In this document: one piece after another, positions 45,988-54,517 of the stretch
Numbering within the stretch: the first letter of the stretch is position 1
Layout: each line of letters begins with the position of its first letter
Translations under genes and position numbers: made by a program
Notes under the pieces: model-generated
The model's database searches: none
Seen by the model: the letters and a program-made list of their open reading frames with translations, nothing else
Told to the model about the DNA's origin: nothing
DNA from: Xanthomonas cucurbitae
GTDB taxonomy: Bacteria; Pseudomonadota; Gammaproteobacteria; Xanthomonadales; Xanthomonadaceae
DNA length: 64,000 nucleotides
Direction of reading: 5' to 3'
Assembly: GCF_002939885.1 (NCBI RefSeq)
Contig: NZ_MDED01000004.1
Location: 1-64,000 of the forward strand

Positions 45988-46719
45988 ATGGGCAACGATG
46001 AACGTGGAACGGCTGGCGGCAAGCGCCATGCCGATGCCAAGGCCGCGCTGGCCGGGGTATTGGCCGACGGCCAGACCCTTGCGGTTGGCGGCTTTGGATT
46101 GTGCGGAATCCCGGAGGCCTTGATTGCCGCCGTGCGCGACAGTGGCGTGAGCGGGTTGACGGTGATTTCCAACAATGCCGGCGTGGATGGATTCGGGCTG
46201 GGTCAATTATTGGCCACCCGCCAGATCCGCAAGATGATTTCGTCCTATGTCGGCGAGAACAAGGAGTTCGAGCGCCAATACCTGGCGGGCGAACTGGAGC
46301 TGGAATTCAACCCGCAGGGCACGTTGGCCGAGCGTCTGCGTGCGGGTGGTGCAGGAATTCCCGCGTTCTATACCGCCACCGGCTACGGCACCATCGTGGC
46401 CGAGGGCAAGGAAACCCGCGCGTTCGCCGGCAAGCACTACGTGCTGGAAACCGCATTGCAGGCCGATGTTGCGCTGGTCAAGGCATGGCGGGCCGATACC
46501 GCCGGCAACCTGGTATTCCGCAAGACCGCCCGCAACTTCAACCCGGCCTGTGCCATGGCCGGGCGCATCTGCGTTGCCGAGGTCGAGCAGATCGTGGAGC
46601 TGGGCGCGATCGATCCGGATCAGGTGCATTTGCCGGGCATCTATGTCGATCGACTGGTGCTCAACGCGGCGCCGGAAAAACGCATCGAACAGCGCACCGT
46701 GCGCAAGGGAGACACCTGA
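45988..46719 (+). CDS. scoA: 3-oxoacid CoA-transferase subunit A
   Basis: The alpha subunit of a family I CoA-transferase, 243 residues, with the glycine-rich [14 protein letters not shown] and the signature [41 protein letters not shown]. It moves CoA between succinyl-CoA and acetoacetate-type acids. In X. campestris the equivalent pair next to xanA was named lpsI/lpsJ, but no LPS function follows from the sequence. The ATG at 45988 is used. It overlaps scoB by one base. Confidence 0.92.
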   Translation: MGNDERGTAGGKRHADAKAALAGVLADGQTLAVGGFGLCGIPEALIAAVRDSGVSGLTVISNNAGVDGFGLGQLLATRQIRKMISSYVGENKEFERQYLAGELELEFNPQGTLAERLRAGGAGIPAFYTATGYGTIVAEGKETRAFAGKHYVLETALQADVALVKAWRADTAGNLVFRKTARNFNPACAMAGRICVAEVEQIVELGAIDPDQVHLPGIYVDRLVLNAAPEKRIEQRTVRKGDT

Positions 46720-47348
46720 TGGCCTGGACCCGCGATGAGATGGCCGCGCGTGCCGCGCGGGAGCTTACCGACGGCGCCTACGTCAATCTGGGGATTGGCC
46801 TGCCGACGCTGGTGGCCAACCACATCCCCGACGGCGTGGATGTATGGCTGCAATCGGAAAACGGCCTGCTCGGCATCGGCCCGTTTCCGACCGAAGAGGA
46901 CGTCGATGCCGACCTCATCAACGCCGGCAAGCAGACCGTGACCGCACGTGCTGGCGCCAGTTATTTCGGCAGCCACGATTCGTTCGCGATGATCCGTGGG
47001 GGCCATATCGACCTGGCGATCCTGGGGGCGATGCAGGTCACCGATCGTGGCGACCTGGCCAACTGGATGGTGCCCGGCAAGATGGTCAAGGGCATGGGGG
47101 GGGCGATGGACCTGGTGGCCGGGGTCAAGCGCGTGGTGGTGCTGATGGAACACGTCGCCAAGGACGGCAGCCACAAGATCCTGCGCGAATGCGACCTGCC
47201 GCTGACCGGTGTGGGCGTGGTGGATCGCATCATTACCGACCTGGCGGTGTTCGATGTGACGACCGATGGGTTGGTGCTGGTGGAGGCCGCGGACGGGGTG
47301 GAGATTTCCGAATTGCGCACCAAGACCGGCACGGATTTCCGGAGCTGA
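46719..47348 (+). CDS. scoB: 3-oxoacid CoA-transferase subunit B
   Basis: The beta subunit, 209 residues. The catalytic glutamate lies in [15 protein letters not shown] and the fold is confirmed by [17 protein letters not shown] and [46 protein letters not shown]. Together with scoA (TGATG overlap) it completes the enzyme. A run of eight G lies in its GMGGAMD codons. Confidence 0.94.
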   Translation: MAWTRDEMAARAARELTDGAYVNLGIGLPTLVANHIPDGVDVWLQSENGLLGIGPFPTEEDVDADLINAGKQTVTARAGASYFGSHDSFAMIRGGHIDLAILGAMQVTDRGDLANWMVPGKMVKGMGGAMDLVAGVKRVVVLMEHVAKDGSHKILRECDLPLTGVGVVDRIITDLAVFDVTTDGLVLVEAADGVEISELRTKTGTDFRS

Positions 47349-47385
47349 AAAGGCGGCAATGTGTTCCACCATCAGCAAGGCGCCG

Positions 47386-49473
47386 TTATGGCGCCTTGCG
47401 TGCATAGCGATAGGGCGTGCCCGCTGCCGGTTCGCCTTGGCCCAGCAGGCCTTCGATCGTGGCAAGGCGGTGCCCTGACTGGCCGACCGCATGGCCGAGG
47501 AAGCGTTCGATCGCATGCGCCAGGGTGCCATCGATCTGGCCTAGCTCGCTTTCGAAGTCGCCTGGCTGCAGATGCGCATCGAGCAGCGGGCGCAGCGCTT
47601 CGAGCCTTGCCCAGAACATGCTGCCGGAGGCGAACCGGTCGTGCTCGGCCACCGCGCGCGTCCCGGTGCGAACGGCCAGATAATCCAGCGCATCGGTGTT
47701 GCCACCGATAAAGTCGGTGACGGCCAACAGATGCTGCGCTGGTGCGGCAAGCCCAAGCTGCGGGTCGGCGACGAACGCACTGACGATTGCGTCCATGCGC
47801 CCACCGCCCAATAACGCGGCCAGCATCTCGCGCCGCCATGCGTCGCCATCGTGGCGATGCGTCGATTTCTTCGTATGCAGTTTCAAGACCACCTGCTCGC
47901 CTTCGTCGAGCAAGCGATTGGCCACGTGCAGGAACGGCAGGATGTCCCGGCCTCGATTCTCGAAGCCTTCCACCTCCGCTTCGATGCCGTGCTGCCGCAG
48001 GCATTGACGCACGTGTCCGACCAGCGTCACATCGGTGGTGACGATCAGCCGCAACGCAGCGATGCAGGGGGCAAGCGCGTCGAGGATCTCGTCCAGCACA
48101 TCCAGATACCAGGCGTGCACGACCACGCAGGCGCCGTGCCGGTGCGGTGGAGGAACGCAATCGGCCGAGCGTGTCAACGCCTGGCGCGTCGCTTCCAGCC
48201 ATGCATGCCCCAGGCGCATGTCCGGTTCGAGGACGGCGCCTTCGGCCCACTCGTTCCAGGCATTGATGAAGACCAGGCGATGCGCGGCCGGCGCATTTGC
48301 GAGGCGCTGCCGCACGGTGTTGGACAACCAGTCCCGATAACGGCGAGGGGAGGCGTGCAGATAGACTCGGCCTTTGCCCGAGCGGCGAGGCTCGTTGTCC
48401 CAACCCGGATTCACCCCCGGATACAGCGTGTACTCGCGCAACGGACGTTGCGCGATCTCGCTTGCAAGCACGCGCCAATCCAGCACCTCGCCGCTGAAAT
48501 CCGAATTCAGCAGGCGCTGCTGGGCCGCCACCGATGGCGGAGTGCTCATGTTGGGAGGAAACTCGACTGCCGCATCGAACCCGATATCGCGCGGATCCGG
48601 GCGTTCGAAACCCTGCACGTAGGCCAGGTGGATTTCGCCAATGCCATTGTCGCGACACCAGGTGCGCCAGCGCGCGGCGGTCTGTGCCGGTTCGGGAAGC
48701 AGATTGGGTCGATACACCAGTAGCAGTGGACGTCCTTCGACTCGCCAATACTTCGGATGACGCATGTACGACGCAACGTGCGCAATGAAGGCGAGATCGT
48801 CGTCGGCATCATGCGCTTGATCGATCAGAATATCGTCGCCGCGCCCGTCCCAGCGCCGCGCCCATTTCTCATTCGCCCAGCACAGGCAGAACGGCAACGT
48901 GATCGAGTCATCTTCATGCCATTGAAGGATAGGCATTTCCAGCAAGGTCTTGCCGGCGAACCAGTAGAAATAGAAGCAGAATGCGGCAAGGCCGTACTCC
49001 TGCGCCAGGCGCGCCTGTTCGCGCATGATCTGCGGGTTGCGCAGGTCATAGAAGCCTAGATCCGCCGGGAGCCGGGGTTGCAGATGCCCTTCGAATTGCG
49101 GAAGCGCGCGAGCGACGTTGCGCCATTCGGTAAAGCCTCTGCCCCACCACGCATCGTTTTCCGGAATCGGATGGAATTGCGGCAGGTAAAAGGCAATCAG
49201 GCTTGCAGGAAGTACCTCAGGCAGGGCTTCGGTGCGATAGGGCACATGCCCGATCGCGGCCTGGTCGCTGCGCGCTGCTGGACGCCGAGCGATGCCGTGG
49301 CCGCTTCGGCCACGCGCAGGTTCCGGCACCCAGTCGGCATGGCGGTCCAGGAACCAGCCGCGCCAACGGTCCCGTGTCGCTTCGTCGAGCGGCATGGCAC
49401 GGAACGCGGCGCGCAGCAGACCGAACAGGCGGGTGCGCAGGTGATTCCCAATCGAACGATGAGACGAATTCAC
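47386..49473 (-). CDS. WbsX-like/RgpF-like two-domain glycan protein
   Basis: A 695-residue protein. Residues about 85-420 are of the WbsX/glycoside-hydrolase-99-like type (SLIAFYLPQFHPIPENDAWWGRGFTEWRNVARALPQFEGH and VFINAWNEWAEGAVLEPDMR). Residues about 440-690 resemble the rhamnan-synthesis RgpF domain (VVVHAWYLDVLDEILDAL, FENRGRDILPFLHV, VVLKLHTKKSTHR). This combination occurs in polysaccharide loci, probably acting as a glycosyltransferase-like or chain-modifying enzyme. The GTG start at 49473 overlaps the ETF-QO stop (GTGA), so it is translated behind ETF-QO. The stop lies within a 9-bp hairpin (47376-47398). Confidence 0.82.
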   Translation of the reverse strand: MNSSHRSIGNHLRTRLFGLLRAAFRAMPLDEATRDRWRGWFLDRHADWVPEPARGRSGHGIARRPAARSDQAAIGHVPYRTEALPEVLPASLIAFYLPQFHPIPENDAWWGRGFTEWRNVARALPQFEGHLQPRLPADLGFYDLRNPQIMREQARLAQEYGLAAFCFYFYWFAGKTLLEMPILQWHEDDSITLPFCLCWANEKWARRWDGRGDDILIDQAHDADDDLAFIAHVASYMRHPKYWRVEGRPLLLVYRPNLLPEPAQTAARWRTWCRDNGIGEIHLAYVQGFERPDPRDIGFDAAVEFPPNMSTPPSVAAQQRLLNSDFSGEVLDWRVLASEIAQRPLREYTLYPGVNPGWDNEPRRSGKGRVYLHASPRRYRDWLSNTVRQRLANAPAAHRLVFINAWNEWAEGAVLEPDMRLGHAWLEATRQALTRSADCVPPPHRHGACVVVHAWYLDVLDEILDALAPCIAALRLIVTTDVTLVGHVRQCLRQHGIEAEVEGFENRGRDILPFLHVANRLLDEGEQVVLKLHTKKSTHRHDGDAWRREMLAALLGGGRMDAIVSAFVADPQLGLAAPAQHLLAVTDFIGGNTDALDYLAVRTGTRAVAEHDRFASGSMFWARLEALRPLLDAHLQPGDFESELGQIDGTLAHAIERFLGHAVGQSGHRLATIEGLLGQGEPAAGTPYRYARKAP

Positions 49474-51119
49474 AGGTTCTGGTAGTTCGGGCCCGAACCA
49501 CCCTCCGGCGTCACCCAATTGATGATTTCGTAGGGGTCCTTGATGTCGCAGGTCTTGCAGTGCACGCAGTTGGCGGCATTGATCTGCAGGCGCTTGCCGG
49601 ATGGGCTGGCGGTGTCTGCGACCATTTCGTAGACGTTGGCGGGGCAGAAACGCGTGCAGGGGTTGTCGTATTCCTGCACGCAGCGGGTGGCGCAGATGTC
49701 GGTGTCCAGCACCTGCAGATGCACCGGCTGGTCTTCGTCGTGTTCGGTAGCAGCGAAGTACACCGCCTGCAGGCGGTCGCGCGGGGCCAGCTCGCGGGCG
49801 ACGTAGTCGCGGGTGGGTTGCTCGTAGTCGCCGATCTTGCGCAACGCCGACCAGTCGGGCTTGTTCTTCAGTGTCCACGGCGAGGCGCCCTTGAGCGCGG
49901 TTTCCCAGGCGGCGTTGAGCAGGCCAAACCACAGGCCCTTCTTGAAGCCGGGCTTGATGTTGCGCACCTGCTTCAGCTCGGTCATTGCAGCGGAGGCGCG
50001 CAGCTTGGCGTCGAAGCCCTGCGGGACCAGTTGCGACTGCACCAGGTGTTCGGCGGCCAGCATGCCGCTGCGGATCGCTTGATGAGTGCCCTTGATCTTG
50101 GGCACGTTGAGCAGGCCGGCGGTATCGCCGATCAGCAGGGCACCGGGCATGTCCACTTTCGGTAGCGACTGCCAGCCGCCGGTGACGATGGCGCGCGCGC
50201 CGGACGAGAGGATGGTGCCGCCTTCCAGCAGCGGCTTGATGAGCGGGTGGTTCTTCCATTGCTGGAAGGCCTCCCACGGTTGGTACTTGGGATCGCTGTA
50301 GTCCAGCCCGCTGACATAGCCGAGCGCGATCTGGTTGTTGTCCAGGTGATACAGGAAGCTGCCGCCGTAGGTGCGGTTGTCGGCGGGCCAGCCCAGGGTG
50401 TGCACGATCTTGCCGGGGCTGACGCGGCCTTCTGGCACCTGCCACAGTTCCTTGATGCCGATCGAATACCCCTGCGGGTCGCTGTCGGCAGTGAGGTCGA
50501 AGCGTTTGAACAGCCGCTTGGTCAGATGGCCGCGCGCGCCTTCGGCCAGCACGGTGACCTTGGCGCGGATGTCGATGCCGGCGGTGTAGCCGGGCTTGTG
50601 CGCGCCATCCTTGGCCACGCCCATGTCGCCGATGCGCACACCGATCACCTGGCCATTGTCGTCGTGCAGGGTTTCGGCGGCGGCAAAGCCCGGATAGATC
50701 TCCACGCCCAGCGCTTCGGCTTGCGGCGCCAGCCAGGCGCACATGGCGCCAAGGCTGACGATGAAATTGCCATGGTTGCGCATGCCCGGCGGCACCACCG
50801 GAAACTTGCGCGCGCTGTCCTTGCCGAGGAACCAGAATTCGTCGTCGGTGGCGGCCACGCAGATCGGCGGCGGGGTGTCGCGCCAGCCCGGCAGCAGGGC
50901 ATCCAGCGGGCCAGGCTCGATCACGGCACCGGAGAGGATATGCGCGCCGATGGTGCTGGACTTTTCGATCACGCACACGCTCAACGCGGGGTTGAGCTGC
51001 TTGAGCCGGATCGCAAACGACAGCCCAGCCGGCCCGGCACCGACGGTGACGACGTCGTATTCCATGACGTCACGTTCGACCGCCTCTGGCGCCTGTGCGC
51101 CGACTCCCGTTACCGACAT
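49470..51119 (-). CDS. Electron transfer flavoprotein-ubiquinone oxidoreductase
   Basis: An inner-membrane-associated flavo-iron-sulfur protein of 549 residues that takes electrons from ETF to ubiquinone. The FAD loop is VVTVGAGPAGLSFAIRLKQ near the start; the 4Fe-4S cysteines lie in CATRCVQEYDNPCTRFCPANVYEM and NCVHCKTCDIKDPYEIINWV at the C-terminus. ETF itself is encoded 12 kb away. I take the ATG at 51119; a shorter start at 51065 (MEYDVVTVG) is possible. The downstream glycan gene overlaps. Confidence 0.95.
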   Translation of the reverse strand: MSVTGVGAQAPEAVERDVMEYDVVTVGAGPAGLSFAIRLKQLNPALSVCVIEKSSTIGAHILSGAVIEPGPLDALLPGWRDTPPPICVAATDDEFWFLGKDSARKFPVVPPGMRNHGNFIVSLGAMCAWLAPQAEALGVEIYPGFAAAETLHDDNGQVIGVRIGDMGVAKDGAHKPGYTAGIDIRAKVTVLAEGARGHLTKRLFKRFDLTADSDPQGYSIGIKELWQVPEGRVSPGKIVHTLGWPADNRTYGGSFLYHLDNNQIALGYVSGLDYSDPKYQPWEAFQQWKNHPLIKPLLEGGTILSSGARAIVTGGWQSLPKVDMPGALLIGDTAGLLNVPKIKGTHQAIRSGMLAAEHLVQSQLVPQGFDAKLRASAAMTELKQVRNIKPGFKKGLWFGLLNAAWETALKGASPWTLKNKPDWSALRKIGDYEQPTRDYVARELAPRDRLQAVYFAATEHDEDQPVHLQVLDTDICATRCVQEYDNPCTRFCPANVYEMVADTASPSGKRLQINAANCVHCKTCDIKDPYEIINWVTPEGGSGPNYQNL

Positions 51120-51244
51120 TGCTCCGCTCCCGTTGGCTCGATGGCTGAGCCGCATTTTCCGGGATTGCATGTGACGGCGGCAAATCGGGCCGATTCATCC
51201 GCTGCCGACGGCGCGTTGCGGACACGCGTGTTAGCGTCCGGGCG

Positions 51245-51841
51245 ATGAAGATCGAGGTGGCATTGCCGGGGGCGCAGATCCACTGGCAGCGAGGATGGCT
51301 TGACGCGGCGCAGGCCGATGCGCTGCTGCAGACCCTGCTGGCGCAGGTGCGGTGGGAAGTGCACCGCATCCGCATGTTCGGGCGGGTAGTGGATTCGCCG
51401 CGCCTGAGCAGCTGGATCGGCGATGCGGATGCCAGCTACCGCTATTCCGGCACACGGTTTGCGCCGCAGCCGTGGCTGGACGCATTGCAGCCAGTCCGTG
51501 CGCGGCTGCAGGCCGAGACGGGGCACCCATTCAACAGCGTGCTGGTCAACCGCTACCGCAGCGGGGCCGATGCGATGGGCTGGCATAGCGACGACGAGCC
51601 GGAGCTGGGGGCGCAGCCGGTGATCGCTTCGGTCAGCCTGGGCGCGACGCGGCGCTTTGCGTTCAAGCATCGCTGCAATGCGGCGCTGAAGCAGACACTG
51701 GAACTGGGGCACGGCGATCTGCTGTTGATGGGGGGCGACACCCAGCGTTACTACAAGCACGCCTTGCCACGCACGGTGCGGCTGGTGGGGGAGCGGATCA
51801 ATCTGACCTTCCGGGATATTGCCCCAGTGGCGGCGGAGTAA
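51245..51841 (+). CDS. AlkB-like 2-oxoglutarate/Fe(II)-dependent oxygenase
   Basis: A 198-residue dioxygenase. The iron ligands are in MGWHSDDEPEL (HxD) and YYKHALP (distal His), with the 2-oxoglutarate arginine in RINLTFRD. NSVLVNRYRSGADAMG and SVSLGATRRFAFKHR are typical of the AlkB family, which repairs alkylated DNA or RNA by oxidative demethylation. It is shorter than E. coli AlkB and closer to ALKBH2/3-like proteins. It is monocistronic, divergent from ETF-QO. Confidence 0.88.
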   Translation: MKIEVALPGAQIHWQRGWLDAAQADALLQTLLAQVRWEVHRIRMFGRVVDSPRLSSWIGDADASYRYSGTRFAPQPWLDALQPVRARLQAETGHPFNSVLVNRYRSGADAMGWHSDDEPELGAQPVIASVSLGATRRFAFKHRCNAALKQTLELGHGDLLLMGGDTQRYYKHALPRTVRLVGERINLTFRDIAPVAAE

Positions 51842-51896
51842 TGGCCACGGCTAGTGCCGGTTGCTCGGCGAGCGTGTTGTGCGGTGATGCCGCAGT

Positions 51897-51980
51897 GCCC
51901 TCATCCGGCGCTGCGCGCCACCTTCTCCCGCGTGCGGGAGAAGGGAAGCCGTTTCGGGCTCCCGCGTGCGGGAGAAGGGG
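51897..51980. repeat. REP-like palindromic repeat
   Basis: Two TTCTCCCGCGTGCGGGAGAA-type hairpins. The left end carries CCCTCATCCGGCGCTGCGCGCCACC. It is the inverse of the right-hand unit of the element at 11774-11944. It lies between the convergent alkB (+) and Mla lipoprotein gene (-). Confidence 0.8.
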
Positions 51981-52025
51981 ATTGAGCACGGCGCGCACGG
52001 CGCTTATGCTCGGGATGCCCGGCGT

Positions 52026-52670
52026 TTACGGTGTCTGCGGCAGCGAGGCGTTGTCCTGCTGCCCGGTCGTCAGCGTCCAGCCGACGAGTTCGGTGGTGAC
52101 CTGGGTTAGCGCCTGTTCGAAAGCGACCGCGACTGCCGCAGTATCGGTGGCGCTGGAAGGGCGTGCCACCAGGAAGGTGCGCGAGGCCACCACGCGCTGA
52201 TCGGCCGAATGCAGCAGCTTGGCGTTGAGTTCGATCGTGGCCGACGGCAGCGACTGGCCGGCGTAATCGGATTCGAAGCGGCGCACGTCGATAGCCAGCT
52301 TGTAGTCGGAACGGATGCCGGTGCCGATGCGAGCCACGGCGGCGATCTTGCCGGAGTCCTCGAACGCGCGGACCACGCTGTCTTCCAGCAGGTCGGTGGC
52401 GGGTTGCGCCCAGCCGGCGCCTTGGTAGACCTGCAATTCGCCCGGCGTGGGCCGTACGTTGATACGCGGGCTGTCGATCACGCGCGCGGCACTGGGTTTG
52501 GCAACCGACAGTTGCCAACGCACCTGCGGCCAGGATGGATTGGGGGTGATCCGCACGGTGGGCGCATAGATCGTGGCCGGCTTCTGGTCGCCGCCGGACA
52601 GTACCGAGCAACCGCCCAATGCCAGCAACGAAACACACAACACGGGACGCAACAGGCGCATGGCAGTCAT
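52026..52670 (-). CDS. ABC-type transport auxiliary lipoprotein
   Basis: A 214-residue lipoprotein of the ABC-type auxiliary component family (PqiC-like). It has a signal peptide with lipobox LGGC (LLALGGCSVLSGGD), then a fold with INVRPTPGELQVYQGAGWAQPATDLLEDSVVRAFEDSG, typical of the family. It is last in the Mla-type operon and overlaps mlaD by four bases (ATGA). It may replace MlaC/MlaA-type parts by contacting MlaD in the periplasm. Confidence 0.85.
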   Translation of the reverse strand: MTAMRLLRPVLCVSLLALGGCSVLSGGDQKPATIYAPTVRITPNPSWPQVRWQLSVAKPSAARVIDSPRINVRPTPGELQVYQGAGWAQPATDLLEDSVVRAFEDSGKIAAVARIGTGIRSDYKLAIDVRRFESDYAGQSLPSATIELNAKLLHSADQRVVASRTFLVARPSSATDTAAVAVAFEQALTQVTTELVGWTLTTGQQDNASLPQTP

Positions 52671-53593
52671 TTCGGTTCGAACTCCTTGGGTGCGTCGCGG
52701 CCGAGCAGGTAACGCGCAGGGTTGTTGTCCAGTTTGTCGCTGACCCGGCGCAGGTCGCGGATGAGACCGCGCAATTCGGTCAATGTCGGCCCGAGCTGAC
52801 CCAGCCCATCGCTGGCGAAGCTGTTGATGGCCGCGCGATTCTCGCCAAGGATGGTGTCGGCGTTGCCGGCAGCCGAATCCAGCTTGACCAGGGTGGCGTC
52901 GAGCTTTTCCAGGATGCCCGGCAACTGCTGCACCAGGTTCTGGTCCAGCCGCTTGATGGTGCCATTGGTGGTGGTCAGGGTGGTATCCAGATTGCGCGCG
53001 GCATCGCGTGCGCTGACGATCAACGCCTGCATGCCTTCGTCGCGGTCGGCGATGCCGCCGCTGATCTTTTCCAGGTTCTGCAAAGTGGCGGTGATGCTGG
53101 CCACGTTCTTGTCCGAGAGCATCTCGTCCATGCGCTCGACGATGCGGTTGGCGGTGTCGGTGATGTTCTGCAGCGCCGACGGGGTGGTCTGGATGATCGG
53201 CGCGTCGCTCTTGTCGATGGTGGTCAGCGATGGCGCTTCGGGCGTGCCGCCGGAGAGCTGGATGATCGACGGGCCGGTCAGGCTGGTGATGCCCAACTTG
53301 GCGCGGGTGTCGCTCTTGATCGGCGTGGTGGAATTGATCCGCACATGCGCCACCACCTGGCGTGGGTCGTTCGGGGCCAGGGTCAGCTCGGTGATCGAGC
53401 CGACCGCGATGCCGTTGTATTGCACCGGGCTGCCGACCGTCAGGCCGGTCACCGCCTCGCGGAACACCACCCGGTACTCTTGCCAGGTGCGGTCGGAGGA
53501 GTACTTGGCGGCCCATAGCCCGAATAGCAGCAAGGCCAGGCCGGCCACGATGGTGAAGGCGCCGATCAGGACGTAATTGGCTTTGGTTTCCAT
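52667..53593 (-). CDS. mlaD: MCE-domain protein MlaD-like
   Basis: A 308-residue inner-membrane-anchored MCE protein. There is one N-terminal transmembrane helix (NYVLIGAFTIVAGLALLLFGLWAAKY), an MCE domain (VVFREAVTGLTVGSPVQYNGIAVGSITELTLAPNDPRQV) and a long helical C-terminal region (about 150-290) that may extend across the periplasm. MCE proteins form hexameric lipid tunnels. It starts two bases after the ATPase gene stop. Confidence 0.9.
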   Translation of the reverse strand: METKANYVLIGAFTIVAGLALLLFGLWAAKYSSDRTWQEYRVVFREAVTGLTVGSPVQYNGIAVGSITELTLAPNDPRQVVAHVRINSTTPIKSDTRAKLGITSLTGPSIIQLSGGTPEAPSLTTIDKSDAPIIQTTPSALQNITDTANRIVERMDEMLSDKNVASITATLQNLEKISGGIADRDEGMQALIVSARDAARNLDTTLTTTNGTIKRLDQNLVQQLPGILEKLDATLVKLDSAAGNADTILGENRAAINSFASDGLGQLGPTLTELRGLIRDLRRVSDKLDNNPARYLLGRDAPKEFEPK

Positions 53594-53595
53594 GC

Positions 53596-54432
53596 TCAGG
53601 CGGTCTCGGTGGAGTCGGTCTTGGCCGCGCGCGCGGCGCGGGCGCGCGGACCGTGGAAATATTCCTGGATCCAGGGATGGTCGAGCTGTTCGACCTCGGC
53701 CAGCGGTGCGTTGGCGATCACCTTGCGATCGGCCAGCACCGCGATGCGGTCGCAGATGGCGTACAGCGTATCCAGGTCATGGGTAATCAGGAACACGGTC
53801 AGGCCCAGCGCCTGCTGCAGGGTGCGGATCAGGCGATCGAAGGCGGCCGCACCAATCGGGTCCAGCCCGGCGGTGGGCTCGTCCAGGAACAACAGCGGCG
53901 GGTCCAGCGCCAGCGCACGCGCCAGGCCGGCGCGCTTGCGCATGCCGCCGGATAGCTGCGAGGGCAGCTTGTCCAGCGCATCGGCCGGCAGCCCGGCCAG
54001 CTTGATCTTCAGCAGCGCCAGTTCGAAATACCAGCGCTCCGGGAACTCGCCGTGGTGTTCCTTCAAGGGCACCTGCACGTTCTCGCCAACCGTCATCGAG
54101 GAAAACAGCGCGCCATCCTGAAACAGCACGCCGGTGTTGCGGGTGATGTGCTGGCGGTCGGCGAAACGGCCCGAGCGTGCATCCGCACCCAATACCTGGA
54201 TGCGGCCGGCATCGGGTTCGCGCAGGCCCAGGATGCTGCGCATCAGCACCGACTTGCCGGTGCCCGAGCCGCCGACCACGCCGAGGATTTCGCCCCGGCG
54301 CACGTCCAGGTCCAGCTCTTCGTGCACGGTCTGGCTGCCGAAGCGGTTGGTTAGCCCGCGCACGCAGATCGCCAGCTGGTCGTCGTCGGCCTCTGGGCCG
54401 GGATTGGGGAGTGGGGATTGGGGATTGGTCAA
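53596..54432 (-). CDS. mlaF: Mla-type ABC transporter ATPase
   Basis: A 278-residue ATPase with Walker A GGSGTGKSVLMRS, signature LSGGMRKRAGLARALA and Walker B LLFLDEPTAGLDPIG, as in MlaF. The N-terminal 13 residues (TNPQSPLPNPGP) are encoded by four GGGATTG-type heptamers at 54400-54427. The start is a TTG at 54432 with GGAGAG seven bases upstream; no ATG is available before the ATPase domain. The basic C-terminal tail (GPRARAARAAK) is unusual. Confidence 0.9.
   Translation of the reverse strand: MTNPQSPLPNPGPEADDDQLAICVRGLTNRFGSQTVHEELDLDVRRGEILGVVGGSGTGKSVLMRSILGLREPDAGRIQVLGADARSGRFADRQHITRNTGVLFQDGALFSSMTVGENVQVPLKEHHGEFPERWYFELALLKIKLAGLPADALDKLPSQLSGGMRKRAGLARALALDPPLLFLDEPTAGLDPIGAAAFDRLIRTLQQALGLTVFLITHDLDTLYAICDRIAVLADRKVIANAPLAEVEQLDHPWIQEYFHGPRARAARAAKTDSTETA
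54400..54427. repeat. Heptamer repeat (GGGATTG)x4 within mlaF 5' coding end
   Basis: Three GGGATTG units and one GGGAGTG. They are the same heptamer family (reverse complement CAATCCC) as the array at 6078-6251. They encode most of the first 12 residues of MlaF in the direction of translation. Confidence 0.85.
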
Positions 54433-54517
54433 GGCACAACTCTCCCGACGCTCAGTGCGCCAGCCACGCTTCTGCTCTGCACCGATCCCAAATCCCGACT
54501 ATCGAATCCCGGCTCCA

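Noticed and set aside
47096-47103. Run of eight G in scoB as a second phase-variable site
   Set aside because: It lies inside GMGGAMD, a conserved glycine stretch; the run is short and probably follows from glycine codon choice.
49474-50976. Upstream extension of the WbsX/RgpF-type protein to 1196 codons
   Set aside because: This part lies over ETF-QO in another frame and has low-complexity arginine/proline composition. The GTG at 49473 gives a clean start.
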